Shown piece by piece: positions 33,525 to 41,303 of a stretch of 64,000 nt of DNA. The number at the start of each line of letters is the position of its first letter. The first letter of the stretch is position 1. Below the pieces are notes generated by a model. That model was not told where the DNA came from. It saw only the letters and a program-made list of their open reading frames with translations, and made no database searches. The translations under genes and the position numbers were made by a program. The stretch is from G963667675 sp964291545. GTDB lineage: Bacteria > Chloroflexota > Dehalococcoidia > Lucifugimonadales > UBA3495. The stretch is from positions 1,054,001-1,118,000 of the forward strand of contig OZ219860.1 of NCBI GenBank assembly GCA_964291545.2, read 5' to 3'.

Positions 33525-34055
33525 CTGGCCACCTCCTGGTCCGCCTGGAGAGGGTTGGAGGGGCAGGGAGTCTTTTTTCCTGTGCCATTTTGAGACATTT
33601 AGAGCCATGGGGCCTCAGTGGCCGGTTTTTTAGACTAGGCAGGGTGACCCACTGCCCGTTTACAGGGTAGATGGTGGGTGTGGGGGTGCGCAAGGGGCAA
33701 ACTGTCAGTAGGCTGGGTGGGGTGGGTTCTCCTGCACGCGCGCCGGCTGTCCGTTCCCCCTTCGATTTCCCTCAGGACGAACGGACAGCCTAGCTGGGTA
33801 CTGGCGGACGCGGTGAGGGCGGGGAGGACCGGCTGGGGGCGCGCCGCCGGAGGGAATGCTACGGTGTTGGTGGGCAGGCGCTCTGGATTCCGGCTCGGGG
33901 GCCGGAATGACGGGTTGGGGGCGAGGGTTTGTTGTAAGTGGTGGGGGTATTTGCTACCATGATTGGGGAAGGGGCTGTGGGTCGTACGGGCCTTTCAGGA
34001 CCGGGACCGCGGGCCTCTTTCTTCATCCTTGGGGTTTCACAGGGATGCTTGACGA
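33525..34055. repeat. Repeat-bearing intergenic region
   Basis: There is no convincing gene here. It holds one copy of each main interspersed family. One is the TTCGATTTCCCTCAGGACGA element near 33760-33790, with an intact IS110 target at 33770-33781. The other is the hairpin repeat at 33887-33908 (ATTCCGGC, loop, GCCGGAAT), which continues into GACGGGTTGGGG. ORFs crossing it translate the repeats and are not credible. Confidence 0.75.
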
Positions 34056-34133
34056 GGCGAGCGTAGCCAAGGGGTCCAAGGCGCCTGTCTGTGGCACAGG
34101 AGATCACGGGTTCGAATCCCGTCGCTCGCCCCA
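34056..34133 (+). tRNA. tRNA-His (GTG anticodon)
   Basis: The full cloverleaf can be drawn. Acceptor GCGAGCG pairs with CGCTCGC, the anticodon stem CCTGT/ACAGG encloses loop CTGTGGC (anticodon GTG), and the T arm is CACGGGTTCGAATCCCGTG. An extra 5' G at 34056 can pair with the C73 discriminator, the tRNA-His identity pair, and CCA is encoded (34131-34133). Confidence 0.96.
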
Positions 34134-34155
34134 ATGGAACGGACCTATCTCGTAC

Positions 34156-34231
34156 GCGCTCGTAGCTCAATGGATAGAGCACTGGGCTTCGGACCCAGGG
34201 GTTGCGGGTTCGACTCCTGCCGGGCGCGCCA
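34156..34231 (+). tRNA. tRNA-Arg (TCG anticodon)
   Basis: 76-nt cloverleaf. Acceptor GCGCTCG pairs with CGGGCGC (one G-U), the D arm has GTAGCTCAATGGATAGAGC, and the anticodon stem CTGGG/CCCAG encloses CTTCGGA (anticodon TCG, codon CGA). The T arm has GGGTTCGACTCC and CCA is encoded. It follows tRNA-His by 22 bp and is probably co-transcribed. Confidence 0.96.
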
Positions 34232-34387
34232 TATTGGCATCAAGAAGAGGGGACCATACTGGCCCGTGCCATACCGGTCACCCCCGAATTCTGTGAGTGC
34301 TTCCGTCTCAGGCCTCAAGGAGATAGGCTCTGCCGGGGTATCCTCATAAACCCGGGGAGAGGCAGGAACCCTCAAGTCAACCGGCCA

Positions 34388-34984
34388 CTAGTATTTGTTT
34401 GGCCGATAGTCGTTCCAGTCCCGGCAGGCGTCGTAGGCGGCCCGGTCGATATAGACCCAATGCGTCCCGGGGACTCCCCTCCGATGCTTCCTGGATGTGT
34501 TTTCGCCGACGGGGAAGGCGGACTCGAACTCCAGTTGCCTGCCCTGGGTCTTAGCGATAGTCTTCGCCAGTTTAACCGCAGGACCAAAGTCGGAGTCCTT
34601 ACTAACGATGATGGCAACGTCGTACCGTTTTTCATGTGTAGCCTGGACCAAGTCTATGGCCAGGCTCACATCCACCCCTTTCTCCTGTGCATTCCGGCTG
34701 ATCCTGCCCCGGTAGACGTATATTCCCTCGTTTCTCAAGCGGTCCAGCTTATTGGTCCAGAACCAGTACAGGCTTGGCTTGGCATTTCTGTCGTGGACAC
34801 CCGTGTGGAAGCGAACTTCTTCCAGAGTCCGGCCAGGACTTAACGAGGCCAGGCGTAGTGCCAGCTTCTGTACGTCGTAGCTAGGCCAGTTGTAGGGAGA
34901 CGAAGGGTCAGAAGGCGAAGCACTCCAAACGGCCTTCGCAGTCCGAAACAGGTTCTGTCCATCAAAGAACGCGATAGTACGCAT
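34388..34984 (-). CDS. NYN-domain protein (LabA/PIN-like)
   Basis: 198-aa PIN-like/NYN protein. The N-terminal RTIAFFDGQNLF has the first catalytic Asp and Asn (FxDGxNL). The middle has a conserved EKGVDVSLAIDLVQATHEKRYDVAIIVSKDSDFGPAVKLAK, in which KGVDVxLAxDL and SxDSDFxP carry the other acidic metal ligands. These domains are usually metal-dependent RNases. ATG at 34984 starts the conserved part. Target and role are unknown; it lies next to two tRNA genes, which may be chance. Confidence 0.85.
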   Translation of the reverse strand: MRTIAFFDGQNLFRTAKAVWSASPSDPSSPYNWPSYDVQKLALRLASLSPGRTLEEVRFHTGVHDRNAKPSLYWFWTNKLDRLRNEGIYVYRGRISRNAQEKGVDVSLAIDLVQATHEKRYDVAIIVSKDSDFGPAVKLAKTIAKTQGRQLEFESAFPVGENTSRKHRRGVPGTHWVYIDRAAYDACRDWNDYRPNKY

Positions 34985-35242
34985 GGCAAAAAAACACCCG
35001 CCCGTGGAGAGTGGCGGAGCCACTTCCTGCGGACGGGGAGCAATTCATATATGATAGTAACATCTGGGTTGCAGAAGAGTCAAACCGAAGTCGGTCGGCG
35101 GTCACGAGCCCCGCTATTGGAAACAGCAACGGGCCAATGAATTGAACCGTAGCGATCATAGAATCCACAAACGCGATGGCCCTACGGAAGGCCGGTGCCG
35201 CGAATCGTCCCGCGCCAAACGCGCGCCGACAGGAGACCCTCG

Positions 35243-36193
35243 GTGCGGGTATTAGTTACGGGGGCTACGGGGTTTTTGGGGCGGCGGGTTGTGCCGGCGC
35301 TGATGGAGCGCAGGCATGAGGTTGCGTGCCTGGTGCATCGGCCGGGCCGGGAGCGGATATTTCCGCCGCGGACGGTGGACGTGCACTACGGCAACGTGAT
35401 GGCGCCGGATACCCTGCCCTCGGCGTTCCAGGACGCGGACGCGGTGGTGCACCTGGTGGGGATCATCCGCAGGCGAAGGCGCTCGGCGTTCGACCAGGTG
35501 AACCGGCAGGGAGTGGCCAACGTGGCGGCGGCGGCCAAGGAGAGCGGCGTCAAGCACGTGGCGCTGGTGAGCGCACTGGGGGCCGCGGAAGACCGCGCGT
35601 ACCCGTATTTGCACAGCAAGTGGCAGGGCGAGCGGGTCCTGGTCAACAGCGGGGTGCCCTATACGATCATCAGGCCGTCTATTGTGTTCGGAGAGGGGGA
35701 TGAGTTCCTGAACAGCCTGGCGGCGCTGGTCAGGGTATTGCCGATTACGCCGATAATCGGGTCAGGGAGGAACAGGCTTCAACCCATTTCCGCGGACGAC
35801 CTGGCCCGGTGCGTGGCCCTGTCGGTGGGGCGAGAAGACCTCAAGGGAAGGACCCTGGAACTGGGCGGACCGCAACAACTGAGCTACGAAGAGATCGTGA
35901 GCGTTGTGGCCCAGGCCCTGGGCGTGAGGCGACCCAGGATCCACGTCCCGGCCTTGATTATGAACGTCCTGGTCTCGGTAATAGAGTTATTCTTGCCGCG
36001 GCCGCCCATCACCTCGGACCAACTGCGGATGATGGCCATTCGCAACGTCGCCGAGCCGGACGCCGTGGAGAAGGCCTTCGGGTTTACCCCCCAGGGGCTG
36101 GAAGGTAACACTGGTTACGTCAAGTCGGTGGGGATGGGGGACGGGATATCGATACTGACCGGGAAGATGCCCCGTCGGATTCGCGACCACTGA
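35243..36193 (+). CDS. NAD(P)-binding epimerase-like protein (NDUFA9-like extended SDR)
   Basis: 316-aa extended/atypical short-chain dehydrogenase. The Rossmann motif VLVTGATGFLGRRVVPAL is at the N-terminus, then DADAVVHLVGIIRRR, NRQGVANVAAAAKESGVKHVALVSALGA, and YLHSKWQGERVLVNSGVPYTIIRPSIVFGEGDEFLN. The YxxxK catalytic pair is replaced by the variant Y-L-H-S-K order typical of complex I NDUFA9-like proteins. GTG at 35243 follows AGGAGA. Possible roles are quinone or complex I-associated redox, or nucleotide-sugar chemistry. Confidence 0.85.
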   Translation: MRVLVTGATGFLGRRVVPALMERRHEVACLVHRPGRERIFPPRTVDVHYGNVMAPDTLPSAFQDADAVVHLVGIIRRRRRSAFDQVNRQGVANVAAAAKESGVKHVALVSALGAAEDRAYPYLHSKWQGERVLVNSGVPYTIIRPSIVFGEGDEFLNSLAALVRVLPITPIIGSGRNRLQPISADDLARCVALSVGREDLKGRTLELGGPQQLSYEEIVSVVAQALGVRRPRIHVPALIMNVLVSVIELFLPRPPITSDQLRMMAIRNVAEPDAVEKAFGFTPQGLEGNTGYVKSVGMGDGISILTGKMPRRIRDH

Positions 36194-36773
36194 GGGTGGG
36201 GTTGTTCCTGCGCTGGCGCCGGCTGCCCGTGCGCCCTTCGATTTCCCCCTTCGAGAGCCTCAGGACAGGCTCTGGACGAATGGACGGCCTAGTTGGGTCC
36301 AGGCGGGCGCGTTGAGGGCGGGGGGCGAACGGTTGGGGGACGCCGGAGGGAATGCTACGATGTTGGTGGGCAGGCGCTCTAGATTCCGGCTCGGGGGCCG
36401 GAATGACGGGTTGGGGGCGCGCCGCCGGAGGGAATGCTACGATGTTGGTGGGCAGGCGCTCTGGATTCCGGCTCGGGGGCCGGAATGACGGGTTGGGGGC
36501 GCGCCGCCGGAGAGAATGCTACGGTGTTGGTGGGCAGGCGCTCTAGATTCCGGCTCGGGGGCCGGAATGACGGGTTGGGGGCGGCTGTTGTTCTCCCGCA
36601 TACGTGCCGGCTGACCGTTCCCCCTTCGAGAGCCTCTGGACGAACGGTCAGCCTCGTTGGTCGATGCGGAGCGTTGGGGGTGCGGGACGAACGGGGGCGG
36701 GGTGATCTGGCTGGCCATGTACGAATATTTGCGCGCCAGTGGGTATTGGCGATAGCGGCGGAGTCTGTAGAGA
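36194..36773. repeat. Repeat region with three tandem 82-bp units
   Basis: No gene is seen. Three near-identical 82-bp units start at about 36342, 36424 and 36506. Each holds GCCGGAGGGAATGCTACG, then GTTGGTGGGCAGGCGCTC, then the ATTCCGGC...GCCGGAAT hairpin and GACGGGTTGGGGGC. Variants of the CTCAGGACGAA element flank them on both sides (36235-36285 and 36612-36650), with one base changed in the IS110 target core of the right copy. Confidence 0.85.
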
Positions 36774-38204
36774 TTGGACTACAGGGATTCGATTGACCGG
36801 CTGATGTCCCTGGTGGACCACGAGAGGACCAGCCACGCGGGCCCTCGGCAGAAGGTCATCTACGACCTGAGCCGCGTGCAGGCCCTGCTGGGGCTGTTGG
36901 GCAATCCGCAGGCGGCGGCGCGGTCGATTCACGTTGCGGGGACCAAGGGGAAGGGAAGCACGGCGGCCCTTTGCGACGCGGCGCTGCATGCCGCTGGGTA
37001 TAAGACCGGGTTCTATTCGTCACCCCACCTGCACAGCTTCAGAGAGCGGATCCGCATGGACTCCCAGCCTATCGGCGAGGCTGCATTCGCGGGGCTGGTG
37101 GAAAAGCTGTGGCCGCTCCATGAAGCGGTGAGCGAAGATTCGCCGCTGGGTCCGGTGACGTTGTTCGAGTTCATGACGGCCATGGCTTTTGAGGGTTTCA
37201 GCAAGGCCAAGGTGGACTTTCAGACGGTAGAGGTGGGGCTGGGCGGGCGGCTGGACGCAACGAACGTGCTGGAGCCGGACGTCTGCGTAATCACGCCGGT
37301 CAGCCTGGACCACACGGCGATACTGGGGGACTCGCTGGGCGAGATCGCCTCGGAAAAGGCGGGCATCATCAAGAAGGGTTCGCCGGTGGTGATAGCCCCT
37401 CAATCCCAAGAGGCGGCGGACGTGGTCGAGAGGGTGTGCCAGCGACACGCAGCCCGGCCGATACACGTAGGCCGGGACGTGACCTGGGAAAGCCATGCTT
37501 CGGGCCCTGAGGGGCAGGGCTTTGCGGTGAACGGGCGTTGGGGCCGGTACGAGTTGACGACGCCCCTGCTGGGGAACCACCAACTGGAGAACGCAGCGGC
37601 GGCGGTAGCCGCGCTGGAGGTATTGACGGAGCAGGGCTACCGGATTCCCCCGGACGCTATCCAGAGGGGCTTTGCCAGCGTATCATGGCCTTGCCGCATG
37701 GAAGTGCTGTCCAGGCACCCGGCGGTGATGGCGGACGGAGCGCATAACCTGCATTCCATGAATGCGCTGCTGGAGTCGCTGCCGCGGTACCTGGAATACG
37801 ATAAATTGATCGTCGCGGCGGGGTTCTCCAGAGACAAGAACGTAGAAGACATGGTGCAGAGGCTGGCAGAGGACGGGCCTACGGTGTTTACGACCCGTTC
37901 CCGGCACCCGCGTTCGATGTCCCCCGACACTGCGGCGTCGCTGTTCAGAGACCGGGGCATTCCGGCGGAGGCGACGGAGGGAACGGCGGAAGCGTTGGAG
38001 CGGGCGTTGGCCGTCGCCGGGCAGAATGACCTGGTGCTGGCCACGGGGTCGTTGTTCGTGGCGGCGGAGGCAAGGGAGGCGATGCTGGGAATCGAGCCGG
38101 AGATTTATCCCGACCTGCTGCCCGGGGAACAGAAGTCTCCCCAAAGCGCGACAATGGAGGCGGGCCAGGAGGATTTGGACCTAAACCCTGGGGTGCAGAG
38201 TTGA
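36774..38204 (+). CDS. folC: Folylpolyglutamate synthase / dihydrofolate synthase
   Basis: 476-aa Mur-ligase-type enzyme that adds glutamate to folates. The P-loop is in VAGTKGKGSTAALCDAALHAAGYKTGFYSSPHL. The Omega-loop/second nucleotide region is GLGGRLDATNVLEPDVCVITPVSLDHTAILGDSLGEIASEKAGIIK, and the glutamate-binding C-terminal domain starts near RMEVLSRHPAVMADGAHN. TTG at 36774 is the best start. It overlaps fabF by 4 bp (TTGA), so translation is coupled. Confidence 0.93.
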   Translation: MDYRDSIDRLMSLVDHERTSHAGPRQKVIYDLSRVQALLGLLGNPQAAARSIHVAGTKGKGSTAALCDAALHAAGYKTGFYSSPHLHSFRERIRMDSQPIGEAAFAGLVEKLWPLHEAVSEDSPLGPVTLFEFMTAMAFEGFSKAKVDFQTVEVGLGGRLDATNVLEPDVCVITPVSLDHTAILGDSLGEIASEKAGIIKKGSPVVIAPQSQEAADVVERVCQRHAARPIHVGRDVTWESHASGPEGQGFAVNGRWGRYELTTPLLGNHQLENAAAAVAALEVLTEQGYRIPPDAIQRGFASVSWPCRMEVLSRHPAVMADGAHNLHSMNALLESLPRYLEYDKLIVAAGFSRDKNVEDMVQRLAEDGPTVFTTRSRHPRSMSPDTAASLFRDRGIPAEATEGTAEALERALAVAGQNDLVLATGSLFVAAEAREAMLGIEPEIYPDLLPGEQKSPQSATMEAGQEDLDLNPGVQS

Positions 38205-39454
38205 TCAAGCCTAAAGTAGTAATAACGGGAATTGGGGCGATTACGCCGCTGGGGCGGACCGCCGACGCCTTCTGGGAAGGGCTGGCAGCGGGCAGGTCGG
38301 GGATAGGGCCCATGACCCTGTGCGATCCGACGGACTATCCATGCCGGATCTCCGGGGAAGTCAGCGACTTCGACCCGGAAGAGTATATCAACTCGCGAGA
38401 GGCGAGGAGGATGGCCCGGTTTTCGCAGTTGGCGGTGGCGGCGGGCCTGACCGCGGTGGAGTCGGCCGAACTAGACATGTCCAAGGAAGACCCGTTCCGG
38501 GTGGGCGTGGTGCTGGGCAACGGCAACGGCGGGTTCCCCACGCTGGAGGAGAACTGCCGCATACTGGCGCAGCGGGGCGGGATGAGGATGTCGCCGTTCT
38601 TTTTCCCGATGATATTGCCCAACATGGCCACGGCCAACGTGAGCAGGTTCGTGGGGGCGCAGGGGTACAACTCCACGGCAACCACGGCCTGTGCGGCGTC
38701 CAATCAGGCCATGGGCGAGGCGCTGGAAGCGATACGGCGTGGCGCGGCGGACGTGGCGCTGGCCGGCGGGGCGGAGGCGGGGATTAGCCAGCTGGGGTTG
38801 GCGGGCTTCGCAGTGATGCGGGCGTTGAGCACGCGGAACGACGACCCACAGGGGGCCAGTCGTCCCTTCGACGCCGACCGGGACGGGTTCGTGCCCGCGG
38901 AGGGCTCGGTGATCCTGGTGCTGGAAAGCCTGGAGCACGCGTTGGGTCGGGGCGCCAATATCCTGGCCGAATTGGCCGGGTTCGGGTGCACCGCCGATGC
39001 GTCGCACCCGGTGCAGCCGGAGGAGAGCGGGGCCAGCGCGGCGGAGGCGATGCGGCGGGCGCTGGAGGACGCGGGGGCGACGCTGGACGAGGTGGACTAT
39101 ATCAACGCCCACGGCACGTCGACGCCGCTGAACGATGCGGTGGAGACCGCGGCCATCAAGCGCCTGTTCGGCGAGCGGGCATACGAGATACCGATAAGCT
39201 CGACCAAGTCGATGATCGGGCACTCTCTGGGGGCCTCCGGGTCGCTGGAGGCCGTGGCCTGCGTGAAGTCGATAACCGAGGGGATGGTGCATCCGACGAT
39301 CAACTACCAGACGCCGGACCCGGAGTGCGATTTGGACTACGTGCCCAACGTGGCGAGGAAGCACCGGGTCGACGTTGCGTTATCGAACGCGTTTGGGTTT
39401 GGGGGGCAGAACGGGTGTCTGGTGTTCCGGAGGTTTGACGGGGCGGGGGTTTGA
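38201..39454 (+). CDS. fabF: 3-oxoacyl-ACP synthase II
   Basis: 417-aa condensing enzyme of fatty-acid elongation. The catalytic triad Cys-His-His is readable: C164 in TACAASNQAMGEA, H304 in NAHGTSTPLND and H341 in KSMIGHSLGASGS. The N-terminal VVITGIGAITPLG and the gatekeeper-like GFGGQN C-terminus are typical. TTG at 38201 overlaps the folC stop. With fabI at 50.3 kb it represents type II fatty-acid synthesis. Confidence 0.95.
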   Translation: MIKPKVVITGIGAITPLGRTADAFWEGLAAGRSGIGPMTLCDPTDYPCRISGEVSDFDPEEYINSREARRMARFSQLAVAAGLTAVESAELDMSKEDPFRVGVVLGNGNGGFPTLEENCRILAQRGGMRMSPFFFPMILPNMATANVSRFVGAQGYNSTATTACAASNQAMGEALEAIRRGAADVALAGGAEAGISQLGLAGFAVMRALSTRNDDPQGASRPFDADRDGFVPAEGSVILVLESLEHALGRGANILAELAGFGCTADASHPVQPEESGASAAEAMRRALEDAGATLDEVDYINAHGTSTPLNDAVETAAIKRLFGERAYEIPISSTKSMIGHSLGASGSLEAVACVKSITEGMVHPTINYQTPDPECDLDYVPNVARKHRVDVALSNAFGFGGQNGCLVFRRFDGAGV

Positions 39455-39751
39455 GGGTGGTGGGGTGACAACCCCCGCCCGCCCGTGCGCCCTTCGAGAG
39501 CCTCAGGACGAACGGACGGGTTAGGCTCAAGGGAATGGACGAGGTGGCATCACCCAGCCTGTCAGTCCGAGGAGCTTGCGACTAGGAATCTAAAGCTCCC
39601 CCGGCTCCGGCCACGATTGAGGGACCCCGGTGCGGCGCGGCGCCGGAGGGGATGCGACGTTGTTGGTGAACAGGCTCTCTGGATTCCGGCTCGGCGGCCA
39701 GAATGACGGGTTGGGGCGCGGCGCCCGTCCGTGCGCCCTTCGATTTCCCTC
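39455..39751. repeat. Left copy of a 180-bp direct repeat flanking the IS110 element
   Basis: No gene is seen. From 39542 to 39720 the sequence GGTGGCATCACCCAGCCTGT and its continuation matches 40938-41110 on the other side of the insertion sequence, about 90% identical by eye. It includes a hairpin repeat (GATTCCGGCTCGGCGGCC) and an intact CCTCAGGACGAA target at 39501-39512. A second copy of that element, at 39738-39753, is the one split by the insertion. Confidence 0.8.
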
Positions 39752-40715
39752 AGCAACTGTTTTGTGTAGCAAGGCGGTTGGGGTTCCACGGGGTGTTGTG
39801 ACGAAGAATGGCATTAAGGATGGTCAAGAGCTTGTGCATGCAGGCTATCAAGGCGACTTTCTTGGGTTTGTGTTGAGCCACCAACCGTTGGTAGAAGTCG
39901 CGAAGCACCGGATTGCACCGCAAGGCGGCCACCGTGGGCATGTACAGGGCGGCGCGCACTTGGGACCTGCCGCCCCAGCAGAAACGGGGGCCGTGGCGGA
40001 GGCCGCTGTCACGGGCCATGGGGGCCAGGCCCACCAAGGCGGCCAGGGCCTTGTGGCTGAGGGTGCCCAGTTCCGGCAGCTCCGCCAGAAGGGTGATGCT
40101 GAGCGTCGGGCCCACCCCGGGCACGCTGCGCAGCAGCCGCTCCCGCTCCTGCCAATGGGGAGACTGGTCTATGCGCTGGGTCAAGTCCCGGTCCAAGTCA
40201 GCCACTTCCCGGTCCAGCATATCGATGACCCGCTCAATTCGGCCTCGGACGTTGGTCCGGGCGGGGGCCAGGCGCTGCCGTTCCGCCGTGCGCATCTGGA
40301 TCAGTTGGCGCCGCCGGGCCACCAATGCCGCCATGTCCAAGTCTTCCGATGCCGCCGGCGGCTGGGGTTTGACTCCACTGACCCGGCCGTAGCGGGCAAT
40401 GACCCCTGCGTCCAGACGGTCTGTCTTGGCCAGGATCCCCTGGGACCGTGCGAAGTCCCGCACTGGGCGGGGATTCACCACCGCCACCGGCAGCCCTGCC
40501 TCGCCCAACAGGGAGACCGCCACCCCTTCGTAGCCTCCGGATGCTTCCAAGACGATGAGGTCCGGACCCAGTACCGCCAGGCCCTGGACCAACTCCGCCA
40601 AGCCCTCCGGGTCCTGGGTGACACGCCACTGCTCCCCGCCGGGGTCTACTGCTACATCCAGCCAATCCTTGGCTACGTCAATTCCCACAACCTGCCCTTT
40701 CTTGGGACGTTCCAT
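39750..40715 (-). CDS. IS110-family transposase (bridge-RNA-guided recombinase)
   Basis: 321-aa IS110 recombinase. The N-terminal RuvC-like DEDD domain begins VVGIDVAKDWLDVAV (first Asp at 13), then VLEASGGYE and AKTDRLDAGVIARYG. A coiled-coil segment rich in Arg and Glu follows. The C-terminal Transposase_20 domain contains LLRSVPGVGPTLSITLLAELPELG, ALVGLAPMARDSG with the likely catalytic Ser, and GGRSQVRAALYM. Its length is typical, and GGAGGGAGAAG precedes the ATG. The TGA stop takes only its T from the core dinucleotide; the G and A come from target DNA outside the element. The gene looks intact, so the element may be active. Confidence 0.95.
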   Translation of the reverse strand: MERPKKGQVVGIDVAKDWLDVAVDPGGEQWRVTQDPEGLAELVQGLAVLGPDLIVLEASGGYEGVAVSLLGEAGLPVAVVNPRPVRDFARSQGILAKTDRLDAGVIARYGRVSGVKPQPPAASEDLDMAALVARRRQLIQMRTAERQRLAPARTNVRGRIERVIDMLDREVADLDRDLTQRIDQSPHWQERERLLRSVPGVGPTLSITLLAELPELGTLSHKALAALVGLAPMARDSGLRHGPRFCWGGRSQVRAALYMPTVAALRCNPVLRDFYQRLVAQHKPKKVALIACMHKLLTILNAILRHNTPWNPNRLATQNSC

Positions 40716-40872
40716 CTACTTCTCCCTCCGGCCCTGCCTTGTGATTCGGGCTCTCTGCGGCCCTGGCAACTGTTCGGGCTCCATGGGGTATTCGCCGGGG
40801 CGACCACGCTGAGGCTCGGCTTTTCGACCTGGGACGAATCGGTCTGCCCCGCCGTCTCTATTAATATACAAG
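39752..40872 (-). mobile_element. IS110-family insertion sequence with defined ends
   Basis: The element interrupts an interspersed repeat. The left flank ends ...TTCGATTTCCCTCAG and the right flank resumes AGGACGAACGG, as in uninterrupted copies elsewhere in the window. The dinucleotide AG (CT on the transposase strand) is present at both junctions (39752-39753 and 40871-40872), giving about 1,119 bp including one core copy. There are no terminal inverted repeats and no longer target duplication, as expected for IS110. The transposase lies flush with one end, and 155 bp of non-coding DNA lies upstream of it. Confidence 0.93.
40722..40860 (-). ncRNA. Predicted bridge RNA of the IS110 element
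   Basis: Read on the minus strand, two guide loops can be drawn. Loop 1 (target) is closed by GGGGC-A-GACC (40850-40841) pairing with GGTCGCCCC (40805-40797). It carries TTCGTCC (40838-40832), identical to the target left of and into the core, and CCTCAG (40814-40809), complementary to CTGAGG of the target. Loop 2 (donor) is closed by GCCC/GGGC with an inner GGGC/GCCC hairpin. It carries AACAGTTGC (40774-40766), identical to the element's end, and ACAAG (40742-40738), complementary to CTTGT at the other end. The order (target loop, donor loop, recombinase) is that of IS621. The RNA ends are approximate. Confidence 0.85.
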
Positions 40873-41303
40873 GACGAACGGACGGGCTACTCCCTGGGGC
40901 GACGGGACGGGTTAGTCCCAAGGCGAACGGACGGGGTGGCATCACCCAGCCTGTCAGTCCGAGGAGCTTGCGACGAGGAATCTAAAGCTCTCCCGGCTCC
41001 GGCCACGATTGAAGGACCCCGGTGCGGTGCGACGCAGGAGGGAATGCCACTTTGTTGGTGAACTGGCCCTCTGGATTCCGGCTCGGCGGCCGGAATGACG
41101 GGTTGGGGCGCGCCGCCGGAGGGGATGCGACGGTGTTGGTGGACAGGCGCTCTGGATTCCGGCTCGGGGGCCGGAATGACGGGTTGGGGTGCGGGAATGA
41201 CGGGGGTGGGGTGACGGGAGCGCCTTGACCCACCCTTAACTCCTGCCTAGAATGGGTTGTCAGGCAGACTCTATTCGGTGTTGCGGCGGTGTTGAGAGAG
41301 CCT
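40873..41303. repeat. Right copy of the direct repeat and further hairpin repeats
   Basis: No gene is seen. It contains the right flank of the split target, several degenerate GACGAACGGACGGG pieces, and the 40938-41110 copy of the flanking repeat. A second hairpin unit lies at about 41111-41185 (GATTCCGGCTCGGGGGCC with its complement), ending before the ruvB leader. Confidence 0.8.

Noticed and set aside
34388..34984. NYN gene plus two tRNAs as a toxin-type or tRNA-targeting defence module
   Set aside because: There is no antitoxin-like partner and the tRNA genes are ordinary and intact; adjacency alone is not enough.
39630..40985. 451-codon open frame opposite the IS110 transposase
   Set aside because: It crosses both element junctions and the bridge-RNA region and has no domain, so it cannot be a stable gene.
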